Source: G963674685 sp963674685 (lineage in GTDB: Bacteria > Lernaellota > Lernaellaia > JACKCT01). Taken from it: a DNA stretch of 64,000 bases. Position 1 is the first letter of the stretch. Each line of letters begins with the position of its first letter. Location of the stretch: positions 62,001 through 126,000 of the forward strand of contig CAXXWT010000004.1 of NCBI GenBank assembly GCA_963674685.2. The letters are read 5' to 3'. Made by a program: the position numbers and the translations under genes. The notes under the pieces were generated by a model, which made no database searches, was not told the DNA's origin, and saw only the letters and a list, made by a program, of their open reading frames with translations. Of this stretch, positions 25,567-35,013 are shown piece after piece.

Positions 25567-26381
25567 GATTCGCCGTCGTTTTTTTGATGTGATTTTACGT
25601 CCGATTCATTTTCGGGCGTATCGTTTTTCACTTCGTCGTTTTCCAAATTTTCACTGAATTGGTTGATACGCATGTCGATAATTTTATTCACCATGGGGGC
25701 CAGTTTTTCTTCGAGCCATTCATTGACGAAGCCGTCCAGATCCTTTTCCCAGTGCCTGACCCGCCGGCCGACGGCGATCATGATACGCTGTTTGAAAAAC
25801 GCGTGATAGATCAAAAGCGTCAGGACAACGGCGATGACCACGTCCAGGAAATAATGCTGTTTGGTAAACAGCGTCGACGCGGAAATGGCCGCCGCGTAGA
25901 TCAGGGCGACCAGGCCGTAGAGCCTGTTGATTTCCCATATGGTCAGCGCCGCCATCATGGTCATGGCCACGTGCGTGGACGGAAAAAGATTCACGGGTCG
26001 GTCACATGCGTAGATGATGTTGAGCACCCACGTGGAAAAATCCACTACTTCGACGGTCGGGCGTACGATGGACACGGGAAACAGAGCGAAAACGGTGTAG
26101 GCGACCGCCATGACCGTAAGATAAGCGCTGGTGAAAACTTTGAAATATTCGTCGTCTTTGATGAGAAGAAAGGGCATGAAAAAAACCGGGAACAATCCCA
26201 GATATATCAGGGAAAATTCGGGGATCAGCGGAATCTTGTCGTCGATGGCGAGCCTGAGTTGATGCGTTCTGCCCATATCGACCATCAGGCTGATGACGAG
26301 AAAACCGCCGGACCAGACCAGGAACATCAGGATGGTCAGAAACTCCTGCCAGTATTTTTTAACGAAGGATTGCGCGCTCAT
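25563..26381 (-). CDS. PAP2-superfamily membrane phosphatase/phosphotransferase
   Basis: 272 residues, about six membrane helices, with PAP2 motifs NLFPSTHVAMT and TKQHYFLDVVIAV. The first motif resembles the inositol-phosphotransferase-type PAP2_3 subgroup. The N-terminus is taken at ATG 26381; the longer frame is Pro/Arg-rich and unlike the family. The C-terminal 40 residues are hydrophilic and Asn/Glu-rich. The likely substrate is a lipid phosphate or undecaprenyl-type carrier in the inner membrane; exact chemistry not decidable. Coupled on both sides by 4-base overlaps. Confidence 0.78.
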   Translation of the reverse strand: MSAQSFVKKYWQEFLTILMFLVWSGGFLVISLMVDMGRTHQLRLAIDDKIPLIPEFSLIYLGLFPVFFMPFLLIKDDEYFKVFTSAYLTVMAVAYTVFALFPVSIVRPTVEVVDFSTWVLNIIYACDRPVNLFPSTHVAMTMMAALTIWEINRLYGLVALIYAAAISASTLFTKQHYFLDVVIAVVLTLLIYHAFFKQRIMIAVGRRVRHWEKDLDGFVNEWLEEKLAPMVNKIIDMRINQFSENLENDEVKNDTPENESDVKSHQKNDGES

Positions 26382-26665
26382 GGTTTCGCCCTGACGATGC
26401 GCCGGATGCGTATCGCGTTGATGGCCGGCGACAGAAGCAAAACGCCCCAGAACTGCACGGCGTGGGGAAGCTCCGGCATTTGCGAGAGGTTCAGGAAAAA
26501 CAGGATCAGCATCACCAGGCACATGCCCACAAGGCTTTGGAGAATATACCACCGGATGGGATGGCGCTGCGGCGTGATGACCTTGTCCGAGCCGCGCTCA
26601 AGCTCCCGGCGCAGATCCTCGACAAGCTCCTTGCGTATTTCCGCGGGGTCCAGTTTCGAAGTCAT
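26378..26665 (-). CDS. Small two-helix membrane protein
   Basis: 95 residues. A charged N-terminal helix (DPAEIRKELVEDLRRELE) precedes two predicted membrane helices (about 40-58 and 66-84). Unknown family. It is the first gene of a coupled trio with the PAP2-like and MltD-like genes. A second ATG at 26671 is equally possible. Confidence 0.6.
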   Translation of the reverse strand: MTSKLDPAEIRKELVEDLRRELERGSDKVITPQRHPIRWYILQSLVGMCLVMLILFFLNLSQMPELPHAVQFWGVLLLSPAINAIRIRRIVRAKP

Positions 26666-26760
26666 AAGCATCCAAGGCGCCTTTCTTCGCCAAAAAGCAG
26701 TTTTCCCATGCCATGTACTTTCCAAAGGTTGAGCGCAAAGTCAAGTTTAGTTTGCGCGTG

Positions 26761-27825
26761 TCACAGGCAGTAGTGGCGTTTCAGCTTGTCATTCGTCGCC
26801 AGTTCCAAAAGTCTTCGCCCGCGTTTCCAGGCGGGATGCGGAGCGGGTTCTCGGGCGGGCGTATCGACCACGGTTTTGAAGAAGGCGTCGGATTCTTTGA
26901 CGCCGCGGCGCCGGGTGAGTTTTTGATCTTCAAAAAGCACGCCCTCCAGGCAGTACAGCCAGATGGACTGCGCGCCCGCGGCCTTCGCCGCGGCGACGTC
27001 CGGCGCAAGCTGCTTCGGATGCGAATAGCTTTTTCCTTCGTTGCCGGGAATCACGCCTTCCCACGTGCTGCCCAGCGTAATCCATGCTTTTTGCGAAAAG
27101 CGCGAGGACGCTTCGCTCATGTATTCGTAAAGGGCGCGCGGGGCGCTATCCGGCGGCATAATAAAGGGCGCGGCGTGCGGCAGATAGGAATTGTAAAACA
27201 TGATGTTGTACGCGTCGAAATCGACGGGGAAGATCGGCATTTCCAAAAAGTCCTGGAGCATGTATCCGTCTTGAACCAGGTCCGCGACCAAAAGGCCGAA
27301 GGTCGCCGCGGAAACGGGGGCGATCTCGGCGCGCATCCGCGACACGATTTGCGTGAGTCTCTTGACCGCCCGGGAAAAACGCCGGGGGGACCGGTTTTGC
27401 AGATACATTTTTACCGCGGCAAATGGCTTGAGCGCCGCGGGTCCCGTCGGGAGAAAGACGCTTTCCATCTGCCGCCAGGGTGTTTCCACGTCGGCCGCGA
27501 TGAGATCGGGCTTTGCGCCGAAAATGCGGCAGCCTTCGCACAGAGCGTCGGCCATGCGATCCGCGTAGTCCAGGTTCTTTTCGTTGATCCAGTAGCCGAA
27601 TGATTTCGGAAGCAGCGGCCACAGCGCCATGCGCCCGCCGCGCGCTTTTAACTTTTCGCCAAGTTCGAGCCACGGCGCGACGCGCATGGGATCGAAGCAG
27701 CCGTCTTCAGCCGCGAAGCGCACGGCGCACGCCAGCGTCACGCCCCGGGATCCGAGCATGTCCAGGATGCCGGGATCGCCCAGAACCGCCGCGCTCAGTG
27801 TTTCGCTGTAGATGCCGAGATTCAT
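26761..27825 (-). CDS. Hypothetical protein, possibly a TIM-barrel enzyme
   Basis: 354 residues, no signal peptide. I do not recognise the family by a firm motif. Alternating strand/helix character, with segments such as RMALWPLLPKSFGYW, PDLIAADVETPWRQM and AKAAGAQSIWLYCLEGVLF, recalls a (beta/alpha)8 glycosidase-like barrel, the strand ends carrying D, E and W. The ATG at 27825 (protein start MNLGIYSETLS) is preferred to the longer frame from 27846. It stands alone between divergent and convergent neighbours. Confidence 0.6.
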   Translation of the reverse strand: MNLGIYSETLSAAVLGDPGILDMLGSRGVTLACAVRFAAEDGCFDPMRVAPWLELGEKLKARGGRMALWPLLPKSFGYWINEKNLDYADRMADALCEGCRIFGAKPDLIAADVETPWRQMESVFLPTGPAALKPFAAVKMYLQNRSPRRFSRAVKRLTQIVSRMRAEIAPVSAATFGLLVADLVQDGYMLQDFLEMPIFPVDFDAYNIMFYNSYLPHAAPFIMPPDSAPRALYEYMSEASSRFSQKAWITLGSTWEGVIPGNEGKSYSHPKQLAPDVAAAKAAGAQSIWLYCLEGVLFEDQKLTRRRGVKESDAFFKTVVDTPAREPAPHPAWKRGRRLLELATNDKLKRHYCL

Positions 27826-28026
27826 GAATGATTTAACTCTTTGCAATCATCGGAGGATTTTTCAAAATACAAGTCCGCCAAGTGAATAATTAACCTGTTC
27901 AATGGGGTCTGTCACCTGCGGGGATTCCTTTTGCGGACCTCACCTTGTAATATTGACGGGAATTTGCTTTCATCGCCTTCACGTTGTTCAATCCTGCCTT
28001 CGGCCTGCGCCGACCGGGGAGTTAAA

Positions 28027-29250
28027 ATGTTGCATAAAAACGGCATTCTTATTTTTTTGGCCGCTTTGGCGGTCGTGCTCGGCCTTGCGGCCTGCGAGCC
28101 GAGGAACAAGATAAAGCCCCCCGAGGATTCCGCCGAGGATCCGACGCTCGTGACCGTGGCCGATACGGCCATCACGGTGGATTATGTGAAATACGCTCTG
28201 AGCAACCTGCCTTTAATGTTCCGACGCCGTTTTATGGAAGGCGAGGGCAAAGACGAGTTTCTCGGCCGCCAGATCGACGCCATGGTCTATTACCACGAGG
28301 GTCTGAGCCGCAACCTGGAACAGAAACCCGAGTTTTCGGCCAAACTGAGCCAGATGGAAAAAGTGACGCTGGTTCACATGGCGAAGGATGCGGCCTTTTC
28401 CGGCGCGCCGCCCATCGGCGACGACGAGTACCAGAAGCAATACGACCGTTATATTAAAAGGGAGCAGCAGGCCGGGCGCGAACCGAAATCCTTCGAAGAG
28501 GCCAAACCCATGCTGCGCAAGAGCCTCGTGGGCGGCCAGTATCGCCGCGCCTACAAAGCCCGCGTGGAAAAGTTGAAGGCGGACTATAACATGAAGATCA
28601 ACGAGGACGCCGTCAGCAAGCCCATTCGCGAACTGACTCTGCAAATGCCCGTCGTCGAGTCCGGCGCTTTTAATTTGAGCGTGAAGGACTTTTTGGAGTG
28701 GGCCAAATCCATGCCGGAAAATTACCGCAAGCAACTGGCTACGGAAGTGGGCCGGAAGTGGCTGGTGGACAGTTACGTGGAAAACGAGCTTCTTTATTTC
28801 GACGCCATCGAGCAGAAAATGGATAAATCCGACGAGTATCAAAAGCGGATGTTCGTTTTAAGGGTCAACATTTTAGGGCAGATGTGCGCCGACGAAATTA
28901 CGGAAAAAAACGTCGAAGCCACGTACAAAGAAGCCGAAGACTATTTCAAATCCCATCCGGAACAATTCCGAAATCAAAACTGGGAGCAGGCGCAGCCGAA
29001 AGCCAGGGGCCTGGCCTCCGCCGAAAAAAAGTCGCGCATCACCAAGGAACTGTCTTTCGCCCTGGCCCGGGACCGCTATCTGGTCAAGCGGTATGAAGAC
29101 CGGATCAAGGCGCTGGATTTATCCCAGGAAGTCGAGGGCGAAATCGGCCTGGTGGCGTTTCCGCCGGTTCCGCCGGACGCCGAACATGTGGATATCGAAG
29201 GGATCCTCGACGGCGGACAGCCAGCGCCCGCCGAGCCAAAAGGCTTGTAG
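28027..29250 (+). CDS. SurA/PrsA-like lipoprotein without an evident PPIase domain
   Basis: 407 residues: signal peptide with lipobox LAAC (Cys about 22), then a SurA_N-like region (VADTAITVDYVKYALSNLP, FLGRQIDAMVYYHEGLSRNLE). A second copy of similar architecture follows (FNLSVKDFLEWAKSMPE, WLVDSYVENELLYFDAIE). No parvulin-type core (the QVSARHIL and IFG pattern) is visible. It may be a holdase-type periplasmic chaperone anchored by lipid. GGGGAG precedes ATG 28027; the longer frame from 27931 is not needed. Its stop codon lies within a repeat arm. Confidence 0.72.
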   Translation: MLHKNGILIFLAALAVVLGLAACEPRNKIKPPEDSAEDPTLVTVADTAITVDYVKYALSNLPLMFRRRFMEGEGKDEFLGRQIDAMVYYHEGLSRNLEQKPEFSAKLSQMEKVTLVHMAKDAAFSGAPPIGDDEYQKQYDRYIKREQQAGREPKSFEEAKPMLRKSLVGGQYRRAYKARVEKLKADYNMKINEDAVSKPIRELTLQMPVVESGAFNLSVKDFLEWAKSMPENYRKQLATEVGRKWLVDSYVENELLYFDAIEQKMDKSDEYQKRMFVLRVNILGQMCADEITEKNVEATYKEAEDYFKSHPEQFRNQNWEQAQPKARGLASAEKKSRITKELSFALARDRYLVKRYEDRIKALDLSQEVEGEIGLVAFPPVPPDAEHVDIEGILDGGQPAPAEPKGL

Positions 29251-29321
29251 GAGCGGTTTCCAACCGCGACTATTATGGCGGCATCCCAATCGTGATTATC
29301 GCGGTTGGAAACCGCTCCTAC
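29247..29321. repeat. Perfect 23-bp inverted repeat (GTAGGAGCGGTTTCC type)
   Basis: GTAGGAGCGGTTTCCAACCG plus CGA at 29247-29269 is exactly mirrored at 29299-29321, spacer 29 bases. It could fold into a long hairpin at the 3' end of the lipoprotein mRNA. The left arm supplies the TAG stop of the upstream gene. Confidence 0.85.
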
Positions 29322-29354
29322 ACTAACCACTATCCACTATCCACTATCCACTAA
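29322..29354. repeat. Short tandem repeat of ACTATCC
   Basis: A run of 7-base units (ACTAACC, ACTATCC, ACTATCC, ACTATCC, ACTAAAT) directly after the inverted repeat. Similar ACTAACC/ACTGGCC strings occur at 58500-58675. Confidence 0.7.
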
Positions 29355-30094
29355 ATCAGTTCCCATCCGCCGATGACGCTGAAGAACGAGGCGCCGCCGC
29401 CGTACGCCAGGTCGGCGTCGGTGTTCATATATTTCATCTCGGCGCCTTTGGCCCACATGCTCCACATGCGGATATCCCACTGCACGCCGATCAGAAAATC
29501 GTTGTCGAAGCGCTTGAAAAAATTCGCGCCGAGTTCGAAAACGGCGTTTGAACCCGTGCCGCTTGTGAGATCGTCAATGATGATGTCGGCGCCGCCGCCG
29601 CCGAATTTTAGGCCGAGGCTCGTCCCGTAATTATCCCGCGCCCCGTACAAAAATCTGTATCCGAGACCTAAAAGCAGCATGTTCATGTGATAACGCACGC
29701 TTTTTTTGTCGATCACTCCCGCGCCGTAATCGTCATCGTCGTCGCTTTTGATCGCCCCGTAGCCCGTTTGATTCAGCAGGGAGACGGAAAGCTGAAAGCT
29801 CCGGCCGGACGTGGGGAACCACCAGAATTCCGCGCCGCCTGTTGCGGCGTATCCCGCGGTGGTGCTGTATGTCGTTTCATCCTCCAAGCCGTCGGGAACC
29901 CTGTCGAACTGAAACTGCCCGCCGCCCGCGGCCTGGCCGCCGCCCATGCGTCCCAGAAAGACGAAACGGCTCGGCGACAAGGCGTCGTCGGTTTCCATGT
30001 CGTCTTGCGCATACGCCGCGGCAGCAAAAGCGATTAGTAATAACGCGGCGACGAAACCCGGAAGCAGTACTTGAGTGCTTTTTCGATCCAACAC
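29351..30094 (-). CDS. Outer-membrane beta-barrel protein
   Basis: 247 residues with a signal peptide ending AAYAQ, then alternating amphipathic strands rich in Gly and aromatics (TTAGYAATGGAEFWW, MNMLLLGLGYRFLYG, FELGANFFKRF, FFSVIGGWELI at the very end). This suggests an 8-10-stranded barrel. GTG 30094 has GGGGG six bases ahead and gives a proper signal peptide, so it is preferred to the frame opening at 30142. Function unknown. Confidence 0.72.
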   Translation of the reverse strand: MLDRKSTQVLLPGFVAALLLIAFAAAAYAQDDMETDDALSPSRFVFLGRMGGGQAAGGGQFQFDRVPDGLEDETTYSTTAGYAATGGAEFWWFPTSGRSFQLSVSLLNQTGYGAIKSDDDDDYGAGVIDKKSVRYHMNMLLLGLGYRFLYGARDNYGTSLGLKFGGGGADIIIDDLTSGTGSNAVFELGANFFKRFDNDFLIGVQWDIRMWSMWAKGAEMKYMNTDADLAYGGGASFFSVIGGWELI

Positions 30095-30350
30095 GACGCA
30101 CCCCCTTTTTTCATGAAACCTGTTATGGCGACTATAACGCATCCGGGTAAAAAGGAAACGCCCGCCGCCGGTCGCAAGAATGCTTCAACTTCAGCAGATT
30201 GATCTTGCGCGGTGTCGCCGCGCCCCTGTATATGTATGGAGGCGCCGGATGAGAATTCCGACGCGAGGGCGCTGAATTTTGCGTCAATACACGCGCAAGG
30301 AGTAAGCCATCCAATCCCCAGTTCTGCATTTTCGACGTTTCCACGATCTC

Positions 30351-33313
30351 ATGCCCCACCGCATCCGCGAGGTGCTGCTCGTTTCCAATCCCTACGACGC
30401 GTTTACGCTGGAGGAAGACGGCCATCTCACCGAGCAGATTTTCGTCGAATACAAAGCCCACAGCCTTTCGTCGGCGCCCCGCGTGACGCATGCGTCGACC
30501 GGCGAAGAGGCGATCAAGCTTCTCAAGGCGCGCCGCTTCGATCTGGTTTTGACCATGACGCAGGTCGCGGACATGGATATCAACTCCTTCGGGCGGCGCG
30601 TGAAGGAATGCGAGCCGGGGATGCCGGTGGTGCTTCTGGCGATGGACCGCCGGGAGCTTCACGGACTGCAGCCCCATGTGCCCGGCGGCGGCATCGACGG
30701 CACGTTTTTGTGGAGCGGCGACGCGAAAATTCTTTTGGCGATTATCAAGACCATCGAAGACCGCATGAACGTCGATCACGACATCGCTCTGGGGAACGTG
30801 CGCGTGATCATCATGATCGAAGACTCCCCGCGATACTACTCGGCTTTTTTGAGTCTTCTGTACTCGGAGTTAATGAACCAGTCCCGTTCGCTTTATGCGG
30901 AAGGCATCAATCAGCTTCATCGGCTCATGTATATGAAGTCCCGCCCGAAAATTCTTCACGCCGCCACGTACGAAGACGGATGGAGCTTTTTCATAAATAT
31001 CAGCGCAACGTTCTGGCCGTCATCAGCGACGTGAGCATGCCGCGCCACGGAAAAACCGATTCGGAAGCCGGGCTGGATTTCGTCCGGCAGCTGCGCCGGT
31101 ATGATCCGGAGCTTCCGGTGTTAATGCAGTCGTCCGACGAACATAACGAAGAAAAAGCCCGGGAGCTGTCGGCGCGTTTCATCAATAAAAGCTCCCCGAG
31201 CCTGCTGTCTGAAATCCGTTCGTTTCTGACCGAAAATCTCGGATTCGGCGATTTCATTTTTCGCATGCCCGACGGACGCGAAGTCGCCCGGGCCAGGGAC
31301 GTGCGGGAGATGCGGGAGATTCTTCCCACCATCCCCGCCGAATCCCTGGTGTATCACGGCCGCCACAATCACTTTTCCATCTGGCTCATGGCGCGAAGCG
31401 AGTTTGATCTCGCCGGCCGCATTCGCCCGCAGAAAGTCAGCGATTTCGACGACACCGAAGATGTTCGCGAAAATCTTATCGATAAACTCAGAGAATCCCA
31501 CTCCAGCGCGCATCGCGGGATGATTTCGGATTTCGATCCGCATCGTTTTTCTCACGATTCCTTCATACGCATCGGCATGGGCTCCCTGGGGGGCAAAGCC
31601 AGAGGCATCGCCTATTTGAATCTCGCCCTGGCGCAAAACGAGGAATTCGATTTCGGCGGCATGATCGTGGAAGTGCCGCGAACCATCGTCATCGCCGCGG
31701 AAGAGTTCGATAACTTCCTCGACGCCAACGGCCTCAGGGAGTTTGCGGTCCATTGCACGGATGATCTGGAAATCGCCTCGCGTTTTATCGAGGCCATTTT
31801 GCCCGACGCCCTGCGACGAGATTTGTCGGTGATATTGCGAAGCGTGACCGGACCCCTCGCGGTGCGCTCGTCGAGTCTGCTGGAGGATTCTTTGCATCAG
31901 CCTTTCGCGGGAATTTACTCCACGGTGATGTTTCCCAACCGCGGGGACAGCATCGAATTCCGCATGATGCAGCTGGGCAACGCCATCAAGCTCGTTTACG
32001 CCTCGGCTTTTTTCCGCAACGCCAAATCATACCTGGACAACACGGGATACCGCGCCGAAGAAGAAAAGATGGCCATCATCATTCAGAACGTGGTCGGCGC
32101 CGAGCACGGCGACCGTTTCTATCCGAGTTTCTCCGGCGTCGCGCAGTCCTACAACTATTATCCCATCGGGCCGCAAAAAGCCGAGGACGGCGTGGTGCAC
32201 GCCGCGCTGGGCCTGGGTCGTCTGGTCGTCGACGGCGGGCAGGCTCTGCGCTTTTCTCCCAAGCATCCCGAGGTTCTGCCCCAGTTTTCCTCGCCCGACG
32301 CCGTTTTGGACAATTCCCAAAAAGGCTTTTACGCCCTGGATCTGCGCATTGAATGTTGCGACGCCGCTTCCGTGCTGGAGCAATACGAGCAGTGGTATGA
32401 TCTGCGCGACGCCGAGCATGACCAGACGCTGCAATTTATCGGAAGCGTTTATCACAAAGACGACGAAAGGATCGTGGAGGATTTCAATTTGCCCGGCCCC
32501 CGGGTCGTGACTTTCAACAACATCCTGAAGCATCAATCCATCCCCTTTGCCAAAGCTATCAGCGACGTTCTGGAAATCGCGCAAAAAGGCATGGGCGGCG
32601 CCGTGGAGGTCGAATTCGCCTGTGAAATGGGCGATTTCGGCCGCACCGTTCGCCGGGGGAAAAAGCGCCGAAGTCCGAAGCTATACGTGTTGCAGGTCCG
32701 CCCCTTTATCATGCGGGGCGGCAACGTGGATATCGTCAAGTACGATATCCCCAGACGGCAATGCCTGTGCCGGAGCATGCAGAGCCTCGGCCAGGGCATT
32801 TTCGACGACATCGAGGATATCGTTTTCGTCCGCCAGGATCGCTGGGAATCGTCCAAAAACCGAAGGATCGCCGGCGAGGTCGGCAAACTCAACGACATTC
32901 TCAACAAGGAAAAGAGGCCTTATCTGCTCATCGGTCCCGGCCGCTGGGGCAGCGCCGACGAGTGGCTGGGGATTCCCGTGCAGTGGTCGCAAATCAATTA
33001 TGCGAAAGTCATCGTGGAAGCGTCGCCGCAGGGGTATAACGTGGATCCTTCCCAGGGCACGCACTTCTTCCAGAACATCACATCGCTTCGCATCGGTTAT
33101 CTGACGATTCCGCCCGGCGCCGATATCAAGGACGAAAAAGCCGAGGCTTTCGTGGACTGGGACTGGCTGGCGCAGTGCGAGATCGTCAATGAAACGAAGC
33201 ACCTGCGCCACGTGCGCCTCCCGCGGGCTTTGACCGTCGTGCTCGACGGGCAGCGGGGGCAGGCCGACGTCGTCAAGCCCGGTTTTCAAATTTCCGGCGG
33301 CAACTCGCAATGA
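30351..33313 (+). CDS. Receiver-domain + PEP/pyruvate-binding protein, interrupted by a one-base frameshift
   Basis: Two frames join at 30977-30979 (GAAGACGG followed by ATGGAG): restoring one base gives about 987 residues. The first part holds a degenerate receiver (VLLVSNPYDAFTLEEDG, LVLTMTQVADMDINSF) and the start of a second receiver (VIIMIEDSPRYYSAF); the other frame completes it (VLAVISDVSMP, VLMQSSDE). A PPDK/PEP-synthase ATP-binding region follows (GSLGGKARGIAYLNLAL, VRSSSLLEDS, FAGIYSTVMF, ALGLGRLVVDG, YVLQVRPF) and a C-terminal segment LLIGPGRWGSADEWLG. The phosphohistidine domain of PEP synthase is not evident. A Shine-Dalgarno AAGGAG at 30297-30302 sits 6 bases before ATC 30309, so translation may begin upstream of ATG 30351. 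Operon with the next gene (ATGA). Confidence 0.82.
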
Positions 33314-34371
33314 CCGGCGTCAAAGCGCCATATGATGCGGGTAATATGGATCCGGCCCGATTGCGTCGGCTTAAGGAAGACAACCGACGGCTGCTCGATA
33401 AGGAAAGATTCGAGAAAAAGGCGGTTTTAAAAAGCTATCCGCCGCAGATTCAAATCGAAACGACGAATCGGTGCGCTTTGTCATGCCGAAGTTGCGCGCG
33501 AAATTACTACGACCGGCGATTAAATCCACCGGCCGATTTCGATCCTCGACAATATCCGCAGTTCAATAAGCTGATGAGTAACGCCGAAAGCGTGCTCTTG
33601 GGGGGATACGGCGAACCTCTGCTGGGCCGCTATGCCGCGAAAATCATGCAAAGCGCCGCGGCTTCAGGCTGCTTCATCGAGATTATCACCAGCGGCGCGA
33701 AGATGTATGATTATTGGATCGAGCTATTTCAAAGCCTGCCGGTGGGGCGTATGATTTTTTCCGTGGATTCGGCTAACGACGAAGGCATGATCCGCCGGCG
33801 CGGCATAGAGCTCAAGCGGGTTTTGGATGCGGTCTCCCGTGTGAAAAAGGCGTGCCCGGAAACGAAAATCGCTTTTAACGTCACCTTGAGCCGGGAAAAC
33901 CTGGAGGAGTTGCCCGATATGGTCACGCTCGCGTCGGATGCCGGCGTCGGCGAGGTTTTCGTGGCGCATCAAAAAATTTATACCCGCGCCCAGGCCGGAT
34001 TATCCGTGCTGAACATCTTTAAAAATGCGGAACTAATTTTTCAGATTTGCCGTGAGAAGGCCGAAAAGGGCCGGGTGGCGATCCGGCTTCCCGAACTTCG
34101 CGGAACGCATGAGTGCATGCAGCCTCTGGAACTGATGATGATTCGCAGCGACGGTCTGGCCATGGCGTGCTGCTCGGCGCTGTTCGGCGGAGGAGCCCCT
34201 AGAATAGAATTGGGGCGATTGGCCGAATCGGATCCGTTGGAGCTTTGGAACGCCCCGCAGGCGGTCAACGCGAGAAAACGCCTCTACGGTCTGCCCCACG
34301 AACCGGGTCCGTGCGACAGGTGCGGATTCAGAATCCACGCGCCGGAGGCGATGAACCGGTTTCTGGATTAA
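33310..34371 (+). CDS. Radical SAM/SPASM-type protein
   Basis: 353 residues. Radical SAM CX3CX2C motif in TTNRCALSCRSCA, then LGGYGEPLLG and a C-terminal cysteine set (HECMQPLE, ACCSALFG, GPCDRCGF) like SPASM or twitch auxiliary-cluster regions. The substrate is not inferable; such proteins often modify peptides or carbohydrates, but no precursor peptide is seen nearby. Its ATG overlaps the stop of the PEP-binding protein gene, implying coupled expression. Confidence 0.85.
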   Translation: MTGVKAPYDAGNMDPARLRRLKEDNRRLLDKERFEKKAVLKSYPPQIQIETTNRCALSCRSCARNYYDRRLNPPADFDPRQYPQFNKLMSNAESVLLGGYGEPLLGRYAAKIMQSAAASGCFIEIITSGAKMYDYWIELFQSLPVGRMIFSVDSANDEGMIRRRGIELKRVLDAVSRVKKACPETKIAFNVTLSRENLEELPDMVTLASDAGVGEVFVAHQKIYTRAQAGLSVLNIFKNAELIFQICREKAEKGRVAIRLPELRGTHECMQPLELMMIRSDGLAMACCSALFGGGAPRIELGRLAESDPLELWNAPQAVNARKRLYGLPHEPGPCDRCGFRIHAPEAMNRFLD

Positions 34372-34378
34372 AAACAGG

Positions 34379-34416
34379 CCGCCGAAGGCAAGGATTCGAC
34401 GGCCCGTTGTCGTTTT
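34379..34416. terminator. Candidate bidirectional terminator between convergent genes
   Basis: GCCGCCGAA and TTCGACGGC form a 9-bp stem with one mismatch, followed after 8 bases by a short T run (GTTTTTC). It lies between the radical SAM gene and a convergent lipoprotein gene. Confidence 0.4.
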
Positions 34417-34420
34417 TCTT

Positions 34421-34783
34421 CTATTCGCAGAAAATATCCAGGATGGTCGCTTCGTCCAGGCAACCCGCGCCCGTTGAGAATGCGGTCATGAACGTTTCGC
34501 CGTCCTCTTCGCCGCAAGAGTGGCAATATACGTTGCCGATTTCCTCCTGGGCCGTATGCCACAGGGCCTGCACCGTTTCTTTTTCAGGACAAAGATTGCA
34601 CTCCGAGGATGTCACGACGGGGCAGTCGCCGATATTGTCGTAGCATTCCTGAAGACGGTCGACGCCATCGTCGTTATCGTCGTCGTCATCGTCGTCATCG
34701 TCATCGCCGCAAGCGATGAAAGTCAGGCTGAAAACCGAAATTGCGGCCAAAAGGGCCATGATGCCGATCGTGAAAATTTTCAT
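34421..34783 (-). CDS. Small Cys-rich poly-Asp lipoprotein
   Basis: 120 residues: signal peptide, lipobox cysteine (TFIACG), ten aspartates in a row, then a compact domain with eight cysteines (QECYDNIGDCP, SECNLCPE, YCHSCGEEDG, AGCLDE, IFCE). These probably form disulfides outside the cytoplasm. No family recognised. AAGGAG precedes ATG 34783. Part of the poly-Asp lipoprotein set. Confidence 0.75.
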   Translation of the reverse strand: MKIFTIGIMALLAAISVFSLTFIACGDDDDDDDDDDNDDGVDRLQECYDNIGDCPVVTSSECNLCPEKETVQALWHTAQEEIGNVYCHSCGEEDGETFMTAFSTGAGCLDEATILDIFCE

Positions 34784-35013
34784 ATGAGTCTCCTTGTGGA
34801 CAGTCTTCATTTCCTAAGAGGAATATAACGGATTTTTCCCATGATGAAAACTCAAACATCGGCTCCGGAGCCGTTTTCGCGAAAAGTCTTTGCCGCTTTC
34901 GGGCGCCCCGGCCGTTTACGGTCACGCATAAAATAACTTGACTATTGCTTTGGCTCATCCGAAAGAGTATTTGTGCTGACACATTAGTCGGTCCCACTCA
35001 ATCGGTTTTAAAG

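Noticed and set aside
30212..30979. Long upstream part of the frame that ends at 33313
   Set aside because: Before 30980 this frame is Arg/His/Pro-rich and unlike protein, while the neighbouring frame from 30351 encodes a receiver domain. The correct reading switches frame at 30977-30979.
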